From NCBI GenBank assembly GCA_029718625.1, contig CM056381.1:58646157-58710156 (forward strand): DNA of 64,000 nucleotides, in the 5' to 3' direction. This DNA comes from Synaphobranchus kaupii (taxonomy: Eukaryota > Chordata > Actinopteri > Anguilliformes > Synaphobranchidae). Positions 23,959-34,100 of this stretch are shown here, piece by piece; position 1 is the first letter of the stretch; each line of letters starts with the position of its first letter. The position numbers and the translations under genes were made by a program. The notes beneath the pieces were generated by a model that saw nothing but the letters and a program-made list of their open reading frames with translations, was not told the origin of the DNA and ran no database searches.

Positions 23959-24549
23959 CATGTCTCTGTGTGTGCTTGTATATAGTAGTGGGGGTGTGAG
24001 ATTTTGAGATTGCGTGTGTGTGTGTGTTTGTCCATCTGTAAGTGTGTGCATGATATGTTCGATCACATTTGTCACATAAATCACAGTGCCTTTGCCAGTA
24101 ATTGAAACTACACTGAAATACTGAATATTTGATTTTGTACTTTATCAGTTGACGTTCTTCATCTCATGCAATGTGACGCTGAGAGAAATGGCTGTGCGAT
24201 TTGCTGAATACTCCAGCCCTGCCTCGGGGCTGTCCAGCTCTCCAGAGAGAGATAAACCCGCTGAGTTATGCCTGGAGGAATCAGACACTCACTCACAGAG
24301 ATAACAGGCAGTGTGCAGAGAGAACGCTTCTCTGTTCGACAGAAAAACCGTACAGAGGGAAGCGTAAAACAAATGATAGTGTCAATCATACAGGTTAGCA
24401 GACGAGTAGAATTTCTTCTATTTTTTCCCCATTTGTTACTCAATTCCCTATCTTTCTCATTGTTGTAACCTTAAATTGCTTCTCAATTAAATTTTATATA
24501 CAGCTCTATTATTTTGTCATTGTATACAGATTACTTGCTAGCCATAGCA

Positions 24550-24550
<1 letters not shown>

Positions 24551-24592
<42 letters not shown>
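24551..24592. repeat. (CA)n microsatellite
   Basis: About 21 uninterrupted CA units ending at CATATA, immediately before the Tc1-derived element at 24597. Confidence 0.98.
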
Positions 24593-24596
<4 letters not shown>

Positions 24597-24598
<2 letters not shown>

Positions 24599-25237
24599 GT
24601 GCATCCGGAAAGTATTCACAGCGCTTCACTTTTTCCACATTTTGTTCTGTTACAGATGTGGATGGATCACTGCAAGGGTTATTTCTCCGGAAAGTGATCC
24701 ATCCACATCTACTCCATATCTGGCAACAGAGTGATGGTTTGGGGCTCGTTTGATAGCTCAGACCCTTGATAACTTACAGCCATTTAGCCAGCCATGTGTT
24801 CCATACTGTACCAGTGTAATTTACAGCTGAATCTAGTCTCACCCCCCAATTTCCATAGAGATCCATTCAAATGCAGAGAGGTTATAGTATCGCTTGTAAC
24901 AGTACCTGAAAATAAGATATCGACAGTTTTTTGATGTTGATGGTCACAGACTTCAGGAAGTAACAGCATGTAAAGGATATGCGACCAAATATGAAATATG
25001 ATACTTTAAAAATACGTTAAAGCAAAGGGTATGAATACTTATGTAAATGAGAAATTTTAGTTTTTTATTTTTAATAAATTTGCAAAAATCTCAAAAAAAC
25101 TTTTTTCACATTGTCATTATGGGGTGTTGTGTGTAGAATTTTGAGGGAAAAATGAATTTAATCAATTTTGGAATAAGGCTGTAACAGAACAAAATGTGGA
25201 AAAAGTGAAGCACTGTGAATACTTTCCGTATGCACTG
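24597..25237. mobile_element. Chimeric Tc1-derived element with shared core
   Basis: Ends CAGTGCATCCGGAAAG and its complement CTTTCCGTATGCACTG are flanked by TA (24595-24596 and 25238-25239). The left IR is short (about 59 bp); the right IR is about 230 bp. Between them lies the core shared with 6.1, 9.3, 40.2 and 60.7 kb, mainly in minus orientation (24700-24960), then the ACKGYATK-coding transposase tail (about 24960-24995). A short inner palindrome GGATCACT...AGTGATCC lies at 24663-24704. Confidence 0.88.
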
Positions 25238-25245
25238 TATATATA

Positions 25246-25569
25246 CATTTGAAGTCAGAAGTTTACATACACTTAGGTTGAAGTCATTAAAACAAATTTT
25301 TAACCACTCCACAGATTTCATGTTAGCAAACTATAGTGTTGGCAAGTCAGTTAGGACATCTACTTTGTGCATGACACAAGTCATTTTTCCAACAATTCTT
25401 TACAGACAGATTATTTCACTTTTAATTCACTATATCACAATTCCAGTGGGTCAGAATTTTACATACACTAAGTTGACTGTGCCTTAATTTTTAATATTTG
25501 GTCACATATCCTTTGCATGCCATGACTTCCTGATGTCTGTGACCCAACAACATCAAAATACTCTTGATA
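25246..25569. mobile_element. Sleeping Beauty-like inverted repeat joined to shared core stub
   Basis: After TA, the sequence TTGAAGTCAGAAGTTTACAT starts a roughly 230-bp IR with an outer direct repeat (about 25249-25275) and an inner one (about 25448-25482: GTCAGAATTTTACATACACT then AAGTTGACTGTGCC). This IR/DR layout is characteristic of the fish Tc1 group that includes Sleeping Beauty. At about 25495 it fuses to the transposase-tail stub and first bases of the shared core (to about 25569). There is no right IR of the same type. Confidence 0.85.
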
Positions 25570-26035
25570 TATAGGCCACCAGAACAGCTTCAATGCGCCT
25601 TGGCATATATTCTACCTCGAGTCTAGCATAGATTCTTGTCTCTGGAACTCTACTGGAGGGATGGAACACCATTCTTCCAAAAATGATTCCCTCATTTGGT
25701 GTTTTGATGATGGTGGTGGAGAGCGCTGTCTAACATGTCGGTCCAAAATCTCATCATAGGTGTTCAATTGGATTGAGATCTGGTGTCTGCAAAGGCCATA
25801 GCATATGATTCACATCATTTTCATACTCATCATTCAATGACCCCTCGTGCCCTGTGGATGGGCGCATTGTGGAAAAGACCACTCCCATCAGGATAGAAAG
25901 GTTTCATCATAGGATAAAGGTGATCACTCAGAATAACTTTGTATTGATTTGCAGTGACAGGAAAATGACCCCCACAGCATAACAGAGCCACCGGACCCCC
26001 TCACTCTAGCGGTTTTTCCTTTAATTTGTCACCCG
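25560..26035 (-). pseudogene. Tc1-family transposase relic
   Basis: The minus strand translated in pieces gives family motifs: a QDDNAPIH-like catalytic segment (disrupted near 25860), a PSQSPDLNPIEHL-like segment around 25770-25800 and a C-terminal PPVEFQ stretch around 25650. Several indels and deletions break it. It belongs to a different Tc1 branch from the IR at 25246, so the two are fused or nested. Just beyond, 26064-26086 resembles the terminus AACCCCAATTCC seen at 40656. Confidence 0.65.
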
Positions 26036-26089
26036 TCTATATACGTATATATATATTTTTTTTTTTTGGAATTGGGGTCTGTATATAGT

Positions 26090-27370
26090 ATATTAAAAAA
26101 ATGTCAGCCTTTTGTCTTCTGAAGTTATGAACAGTAGCACTGATCCTGAACTTTTAAAAATATTTCTAGAATTTTACCAAAGCATTGTGAAAATGGTGCT
26201 GAGTGGTCTAATTTCATTTACTTACACTGGAATGGAAAGGGCATACTGCTACAAAACAAACAAAGGAAAATCTATGATGACTTAAGAAAGCTTGTATTCA
26301 TCATTTGTCCTTAATGTTTACTTACCAGTAAATTCAGGCATTTATTTGAGTTCATCCCTTCCACGGAAAAACATAAATGTGAAAAGAATGGCTTAATTCA
26401 GAATATAAAATTACCCCTTAGAATACAAAATTACCAAGTTTCCAAAAAGATAACTCTGCCAGTCATGGATGGATGACATTTAATTCAAATCAGTTCAAAT
26501 GCCAAATTCAAAGTTGTCCGGATGAAAAATGGACCAGAAAACAGAATACCCTAGCAAAGATAACATTTACCACCAAGCGGAATAGCATTTAAAATGGTGT
26601 CTCTAAGCAACCCAGGGGCTGGGCCTCAAGTAGCCAGATGAAATTTCAATACTGAGATCAGAGCTGGCCCCTGGCATAGGCCGTATAGGCAAGTGCTAAG
26701 GGCACCAGAACCCTGGGGGGCCAACAACAGCCGAAAAAAAAGATTGCAGCGTATTGATGTGCAGAGGCATAGCATTATACTTGGCTGTCGATATACTTGT
26801 TGAGAGTGCCGTTAAAATATTTAATGTTTGGAAAACATACCAAAACCCTCTGGGGCACATTGGAGGAAAAGAAGAAGAGGAAAAACATGCTAAAAGATAA
26901 AGGTATATTTGAGTTACATTTGTTTGGCTATCTACATTTTATTTGCTAGCTAAGGTGGCTACTTTACTGTGCAAGATAGCGACGCTGATGACTTATGGGG
27001 TCAGGCCAGGTCAGTCTTAGCCCCTTTTGGCATATTAATTTCTACTCTATATGTAATAGGGTGCATTTTTTCATAACTTGGTATTTATCACAAATTATAT
27101 GTGGATGCATTACAAGTAGTCATATTAATGATAATAGTGTCTATATTGTTTTCCTTTACTACATGGCCCTCACAATGTGATAACAATGCCAGTGGAAACT
27201 TAGAAACAAAAGATTAGGCCCTAGTTACTATTCTTTCCTTATACATATGTAATACAATAAACTCTTCACAATTGAATGCTAATGGAAATCATCAAATAAT
27301 TAATTTTGTTGTACAGTGTATCCAAACTATAACCTGAGAGATACTTCCACACACTTCGCACACAGTCACA
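26090..27370. other. Spacer, possible transposon end
   Basis: 26660-26740 (GAGCTGGCCCCTGGCATAGG, then CCCTGGGGGGCC) resembles ends of common fish hAT-like repeats, but no partner end was found. Nothing else was recognised. Confidence 0.4.
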
Positions 27371-27380
27371 CACGCGCACG

Positions 27381-27454
<74 letters not shown>
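27371..27454. repeat. (CA)n microsatellite
   Basis: CG/CA-mixed start (27371-27386) followed by about 34 uninterrupted CA units. Confidence 0.98.
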
Positions 27455-27460
<6 letters not shown>

Positions 27461-27634
27461 GACACAGGACCCACAGGGAATCAACACACCTGCCCAGACC
27501 TCCACTCTGTAGGCGGGGAGATGATAGGGATATGAGAGATAAGGAAGAATTAATATGCTGTGGGAGATGAAGCATACATATCAGAGAGTTGGGGTGAGGG
27601 GCGGAGCCAGGCCTTTTCTATCTGTACCTGGCAG

Positions 27635-27695
27635 GTCAGCAGCCTCCGATAGGCATCGCGGAGCAGGCCCTGGGTCCTTACCCGGAGGGTTCAAG
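27635..27695 (+). other. Candidate host exon (61 bp), gene unknown
   Basis: A GC-rich segment bounded by a pyrimidine-rich acceptor (CCTTTTCTATCTGTACCTGGCAG) split at 27634/27635 and a strong donor (CAAG then GTAAGAGC) at 27695/27696. One frame is open and protein-like (QQPPIGIAEQALGPYPEGS); a second is also open. The surrounding 27580-28160 lacks repeat signatures and stands out from the AT-rich window. I do not recognise the protein. An antisense exon ending at 27633 (donor CAG then GTACAG) is a weaker alternative. It could be chance. Confidence 0.35.
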
Positions 27696-28490
27696 GTAAG
27701 AGCGACAACCTTGTCAGCGCTTTGATCTCCCCCTGTTTTTTAATTAAAGCGATTTGTGTTGTGCCCGTACAGAGGGATTCTGTTCCTCTCCGCCAGGCAG
27801 CTGGAGCAGTCCACTGTATTGTGCGGGGGCCAGTGCAGAAGCTGAAATGTGAAAGGCCACAGATTGAGAAACAGAAAAGGAGTGGAGAGCCAAGGGCATG
27901 CAGGACCCAATTAAGAGCGAGGAACGGCAGGCAGCAGAGGCAGCAAAGAACACAAAGAGCCGCCTGCCGGTGACGGGTCAAGCCATCCGTCCCCATCGCT
28001 GTCTCATTTCAAAGTTATTTTTCATTAAGGCGTTCATTCAGCCTTTCAAGGAATAACCGAATGAGAAAGACTGTAAAAATACTCTGGCCTATATCGGAAA
28101 GTTTCGTTGTATTTATGAACATTCAGAGCGATGTGCAATAGCGGCCTTACTCATAAAGTATTGTGAGAATGATTAGTGTGAATAAGAAACATAACATTTT
28201 GGCCAGGATTCAATCAAAAGTTGCATTTGTTACTTGTCATCTTTTTATTCTTTATTATAATTTCTAGAACTAAAACCTGTTTATAGACTATGCTACATTT
28301 TGAGTTTACCAGATATTTAAGTGACACAACATATTTAAATGACCTTTTACTGATGCACTTGTGATTCTTCACCACCAACAGGTCCATCTTACTCAACCAA
28401 ACCTATAAACACATAGCATATGCAATTGTTTATGAACAATTTCAAGCCCCCAATTATTTATGAACAATTTCAAGCCCTGTAAAAAACATT
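27696..28490. other. Unique sequence next to candidate exon
   Basis: 27770-27990 is GC-richer with an open plus-strand frame of 83 codons and a possible acceptor before 27774 (GTGCCCGTACAG). I cannot support it as coding. 28000-28160 has conserved-element-like composition. Confidence 0.35.
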
Positions 28491-28495
28491 TTTGA

Positions 28496-29431
28496 GTGGA
28501 AAGGCAAAGACATCATGGAGGACGAGGTCGCATGTTTACAGAGGAACAACTGACGGCTATTGTAAATATGGTTTTGGCCAACAATGCCATTAGGCATAGG
28601 GAGATAAGAGATCATATCCTAAATGATGCAACGGTGTGCAACAACATCGATGCTGTAAGCCTGTCGACATTGCAACGCGTCCTCCAGCGGCACCGATTGA
28701 GAATGAAACAACTGTACAGGGTGCCATTTGAGAGAAACTCTGACAGAGTCAAAGATCTGTGACGCGACTATGTGGATGTATGTATGCGACACTACTTCCA
28801 GTACTTCAAACTTGCAGATACAGAGCCAGAGTATTGGACTGTACCATATTTACTGATCTGTATATTCTTTAGTCTGTTACAGAAAGTATTGGAGATGGAT
28901 GCTCATGCAATTCTCCATGAATATATTTACGTGGATGAGGTTGGCTTCAACCTCACCAAAACCAGGCGCAGGGGGAGAAAGGTAATAGGACAGAGGGCCA
29001 TTATCAATTTCCCGGGACAGCGTGGGGGAAATGTGACCATGTGTGCTGCCATCAGGCATAACGGTGTCCTCCACCACCATGCCACACTTGGTCCTTACAA
29101 CACTGCCCATATGCTCACTTTTCTGGAAGCAATTCACAATATGCTTGTTCCAGATCAAAATCTGGATCCAGAGCATGCAGCCCAGATTTGTGGTAATATG
29201 GGACAATGTATGTTTTCACCGGGCTGTTCTGGTCCAAAACTGGTTTGCCACCGCATGCCACTTCTCCAGGCAATGGAGGAGGCATGTGGGGACATAGACG
29301 CTGCCTCTGTCCAAGGTTGGATGCGCCACTCTAGGAGATTCTTCCCTCGCTGTTTGGCAAGAGAAAATATAGCATGTGATGTAGACGAAGTATTGTGGCC
29401 AGACCCAGCCCGGAGGAGGGATGCAGTTTAG
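28496..29431 (+). pseudogene. IS630-like (Tc1/mariner superfamily) transposase
   Basis: Two blocks in one frame. The first (28496-28777) has a helix-turn-helix region (TEEQLTAIVNMVLANN, then LSTLQRVLQRHRLRMKQLYR) and a TGA at 28760-28762. The second (from 28883) carries IYVDEVGFNL with the first catalytic Asp, GQRAIINFPGQRGGN and HHHATLGPYNT. The frame slips near 29190 so that VVIWDNVCFHRAV, with the second Asp, is read in another frame. An internal deletion then removes the third catalytic residue and joins to LLQAMEEACGDID and the C-terminus. The copy is dead. Related C-terminal sequence lies on the minus strand at 37218-37487. Confidence 0.85.
28778..28882 (+). other. Possible intron in the IS630-like transposase
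   Basis: 105 bp starting GTATGT and ending CTGTTACAG that interrupts transposase similarity between YVD and KVLEMDAHA. Its length is a multiple of three and it has no stop, so it also reads through. Removal restores the usual spacing of the family. Intron or in-frame insertion cannot be decided here. Confidence 0.5.
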
Positions 29432-29526
29432 CACTGGTGATTTGCCACCCAACCTATGTTTACATATGTTTATGGTTTCTGTAAAAATTCCTATATGGTA
29501 TATGGTTTTGTTTTCTTGTATGCCGT

Positions 29527-30375
29527 TGTTACGAACCCCTCTTTGATGGCTCGTCTAGGGGTAGAAAGGGGGAAAACGTAACATGCCGTGACTGCTTGTT
29601 ATGCTGGGCAATGGCGATATTGAGTATAAAACAGAACTACAAGGACAGGGAGGGTAAAAAGACCAAAAGTAACAAAAGGTTTATTTCCTTATAATAATAA
29701 TAATCATCACCTCAACACGAGGGAAACACATAAGGAGACCAAAGGGGAGGACGCCATAACAAACGGGTACCAAAACAATGAAATCAACAAAACACCCCAG
29801 CTAATTCTAAGACCCTGGCACTTCCTAGTCCCCTAACCTAAATACACAAATCTCCTATTCCTGGCTGGCTGTCCCACCTAAACTAAACCAAAAATTACAT
29901 GAGGCGGCACCCGCCTGGGGAAACTAGCCTGGTGGATCTATACAAAGTCCAAACTGCGTGTTGCGCGATGTAAGCCCGTGGGCATCTTACCTACTTACCT
30001 CGCCCTCCCCTGATGCATAAACGATCGGGAGGATGACGAACGAACACAGTACTCTTGGACAACAAATACAAAGGCTAGAACTGTGTGGACACAAAATAGT
30101 CGTCACACACAAGACAATACAACAGAAACAAAACACCGGTGGTGAGCGCAATCTCTTTTTTATACAGAGGGAGCGAAAAGTTTAAATACACGCGGACGAC
30201 CCTCTGATTGGACGCTGGACAAACAGGCAGACGAACACCATTGGTCGACGGACAACACGGAGGAGCCGAAGCAAAGGCCTGGGAGAGAGACAGAGAGAGA
30301 GACAGAAAGAGAGAGACAGAGAGAAAAACCAACCTGCAACAATACAGACGCGATCTAACTATCGCGTCCGTAACA
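29527..30375 (-). repeat. 3' LTR of the Gmr1-like element
   Basis: 849 bp, partner of the LTR at 35436-36288. The TATA box is at 30156-30163 and AATAAA at 29680-29685 (minus strand). It is immediately preceded, in element orientation, by a polypurine tract. Confidence 0.93.
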
Positions 30376-30386
30376 CTTCCACCCCT
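30376..30386 (-). other. Polypurine tract
   Basis: The minus strand reads AGGGGTGGAAG directly before the 3' LTR, in the position expected for the plus-strand DNA primer. Confidence 0.8.
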
Positions 30387-30508
30387 AAAGAGCAAACCTG
30401 TAGGGTTTGTGAAACCCAAAAAGGAAAACATTATTCAAACAAAAAAAAACAAAAAATCACTATTTTTACATAGATATATCTTATATCTTTATTATTAATT
30501 ATAATAAA

Positions 30509-31150
30509 CTACGCGCGAGAAAGCGCGTCGGCCAACACGTTCTCAGAACCCTTCTTGTGCTTGATCACTAAATTATAACTTTGTACCACTAGAGCCCACC
30601 GCATGAGGCGATGGTTGTGGTTATACATTCGATGCAAAAAAACTAAAGGATTGTGATCCGTATACACTACAACAGGGAGAACGCTAGAACCAACATAAAC
30701 TTCAAAAAATTGTAGGGCGAGCAACAAAGCAAGGGTCTCCTGTTCTATGGTGGAGTACCGTGACTGACAGTCATTAAATTTGTGGGAATAATAACAGACC
30801 GGGTGGTCAATACCCTCTGCACCTTCTTGCAATAAGACAGCACCAGCACCAACCATACTTGCGTCTACCTCCAGTTTAAATGGTTTGCTGAAATCTGGGG
30901 CAGCGAGAACAGGAGAACTACAAAGCAGCGCTTTGACAACTTCAAACGCACTCTGATACTCAGCTGACCACTCAAAAGGGACAGACGGGCTGAGCAAACT
31001 AGTCAGAGGTGCAACCACCGTGGAAAAGTTTCTACAGAAACTGCGATAATACCCAGCCATACCTAAAAACCTACGCAGTTCACGTCGGGTAGTGGGCGGA
31101 GAATACGCTGCAATAGCTGAGACTTTGGCAGTAAGGGTACGGACCTCACC
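30509..31150 (-). pseudogene. RT thumb and RNase H of Gmr1-like element, cut off by a stop
   Basis: Same frame as the polyprotein, downstream of the TGA at 31151. It begins in the RT connection (RREL...FLGMAGYYRSF) and contains RNase H with acidic residues in VDASMVGAGAV, IEQETLAL, VYTDHNPL and NVLADALSR. It ends at about 30509, 123 bp before the polypurine tract. Without the stop the reading frame would cover about 1,600 codons. The upstream product would lack RNase H, so the copy is probably inactive unless the stop is bypassed or polymorphic. Confidence 0.88.
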
Positions 31151-34100
31151 TCACCCCACCTGCTTACCGAGATACGTAACCGTAGCTTTCCCAAACTCGC
31201 ACTTGGCGAGGTTCAAGGTCAATGAAGCCTTGGCTAGACACTCAAACACGGTTCTTAAAGAATGTAGATGGTCAGACCAGGTTTCGGAATGAACAACCAA
31301 ATCGTCCAAATAAGCAGAACAATTTGGAACTTCGGCCAGTACAATGTTTACCAGACGCTGGAACGTTGCAGGGGCATTACGCATTCCGAACGCCATCACG
31401 GAGTACTGTAGGAAACTGTCAGGGGTGACAAACGCAGAAATATCCGAAGCACGAGGAGTTAATGGAACTTGCCAGTACCCTTTAAGCAAGTCTAGCTTAC
31501 TGACAAATTTAGCTGAACCAATAGTGTCAATGCAGTCGTCTATTCGGGGCAAAGGAAAACAGTCTGGTACGGTGACAGCATTCACTTTCCTATAATCAGT
31601 ACAGAACCTAACTGTACCATCGGGCTTTGGGATCAAAATACAGGGAGAACTCCACGGACTGGAGCTGGGCATCGCCAGGTTATTCTCCAGTAGATAAGCC
31701 ACCTCTTTTTTCATGACTGACCTTTTGGTCATGTTGACGCGGTACGCATGCTGCTTAATTGGGGCAGCAACGCCAACATCCACGTCATGCGTGAGGACAG
31801 TAGTGCGACTGGGGACATCACTAAACAAACAAGGAAAATCATTAATCAAAATAATAATATCGGCTGTTTGTTCATCATTCAAATGCTCTAGGTGAGACGG
31901 GAGAGACAACAGCATCTCGGCGTTGCACAACCGCGCGCACTGTTGGGGCGCATTACGCAGCACTAAGCCATCCTCATCAACATCATTAACTATGTTAAAA
32001 TCAGGTACCAACGCAGCAACAACCACCGAAGACATAGCGGGCCCTGCCATCTTATCGGTGGAGTGCACAGGTGGAACATCCCTGACATGATAACGTTTCA
32101 ACATGTTAATATGACAGACTCGAGACGCGCGTTTCCTATCGGGAGTCTGTACCACATAGTCAGTGTCACTTAACTTTTTCTCTATCAAGTAAGGACCTGA
32201 AAATCGGGCAGAGAGAGAGGATCCGGGAATGGGCAACAGAACCAAGACTTGATCACCCGGCTGTAAGGAGCGATGAACAGCCTTTTTATCAAAACGACGC
32301 TTCATTTTCCCTTGAATGGAAGAGAGCGCACCTTGGGCTAGCGCGCATGCCTCATGCAACCGTTCTCTGAACTGACTAACATATTCCAACACACTCTTGG
32401 GGCCAGAGTCAGTCGACATAATTTGATCTTTTAGAACCTTTAAGGGACCACGGACTGTGTGTCCGAACACTAATTCAGCAGGGCTGAAACCAAGTGACTC
32501 TTGTACCGTTTCACGGATAGCAAACAGAACTAACGGTACACCCTCGTCCCAGTCTTTCTCAGTGTCCATGCAGTATTTACGCAGCATGGACTTCAGGGTC
32601 TGGTGCCACCTTTCCAAAGCACCCTGGCTTTCGGGATGATAGGCACTGGAAATGTTGTGAGAGACAGCGAGAGACTGTAACACCCTCTCAAACAACTGCG
32701 AGAGAAAGTTAGTTCCTTGGTCCGTTTGGACTACTTTTGGAAAGCCAAAAGTGGAGAAATACTTAATTAATACTTTGATCACCGCCTTCGCAGTAATTTT
32801 TCGCATGGGAATTGCCTCTGGGTATCTAGTAGCAGTACACATGATAGTTACTAAATACTGATTACCAGACTTGGTCTTAGGTAGCGGGCCAACACAATCA
32901 ATTATCACTCGCTCGAACGGCTCTCTCATAACAGGGATGGGGTGGAGAGGCGCCGGCTGAATGACCTGGTTTGGTTTCCCGGTTATTTGGCAAGTATGAC
33001 AAGTACGGCAGTACTGTGCTACATCGGATTTCATACCAGGCCAAAAGAAATGATGGAGTACGCGATCATAGGTTTTAGTAACCCCTAAGTGCCCAGACCA
33101 CGGGACATCATGGGCCAGGGACAACACTTGGTTACGAAATGCTCTAGGAACCACAATCTGAAATACAGTGCTCCACTCTGTACCAGCACGGGGATTCCAC
33201 TTCCGCATTAAGAGTCCATTCTCGAGAAAGTAACCTACCTTTTTTGTTTTTGCGTCTTCTGGACTACTAGCGGTGGCAAAACAGTTTGCTAAGGTAATAT
33301 CCTTAATTTGTGCAGCGATGAACTTTGCACGGGTAACTGGTAGTATCATCTCACCAGTATCGAGTACTTCCTGGTGTACGGCACTCTCGGTGTCGGAACC
33401 CACAAGAGGCACAGGAGGGGAAACCTGAACATTCTCACTGGAGAATAACGGGGCGAGCACCGTGTCAGCTAAGCCAATAACGTCACGCCACCGACGCGAC
33501 TGAGCACGCGTCACCACACACGCAGGGAAAACCTCATCATCAGTGCAAGAGTTTGCGTCAGGAGTATTCAATACTTCCAACACAGGCAACACTCGGCCTC
33601 CTGCTATATCATTTCCCAACAACATAGACACCCCCTGAACGGGGAGCTGCGGCTGCACGCCTACTCTAAAACATCCACTAACCAAATCAGAGACCAAGTG
33701 AACTTGGTGTAGGGGCACCGGCGCACAACCCATGTCAATGCCCTGCAGTAACACATTCAAACCACAGTACGACTGCTCAGACCAGGGCAACACATCCCAG
33801 AGAATTAGTGACTGCGCAGCACCCGTGTCTCGTAATATTTGAATCGCTTTCTGATCCTTTGAGTCACCGGTGAACGAAACTAATCCCTGAAATATGAACG
33901 GCTGATAGGTGGAATCAGGAGGGATAGAAACACAGCTGGAATCAGAACCGTTCTTCACTGAACTCTTAGTAGGCCTAACTGTCTTAATTAAGCCAACGCT
34001 TTTGGTGGTTGGAGGCGCTGCTTTCTTATTTTTCAAAGTGAGACAGTCAGCAATAACATGTCCTACTCTGTGGCAATAATAACACTCCCGCACCTCCTTC

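Noticed and set aside
27266..27505. Frames encoding Val-Cys or Thr-His repeats over CA/TG tracts (also near 23743-24084, 24514 and 52573-52877)
   Set aside because: Artefacts of dinucleotide repeats, open in all frames.
30075..30431. 118-codon frame (and its twin at 35983-36381)
   Set aside because: Duplicate LTR sequence; the Leu-Ser repeat comes from the GA-rich simple repeat in U3.
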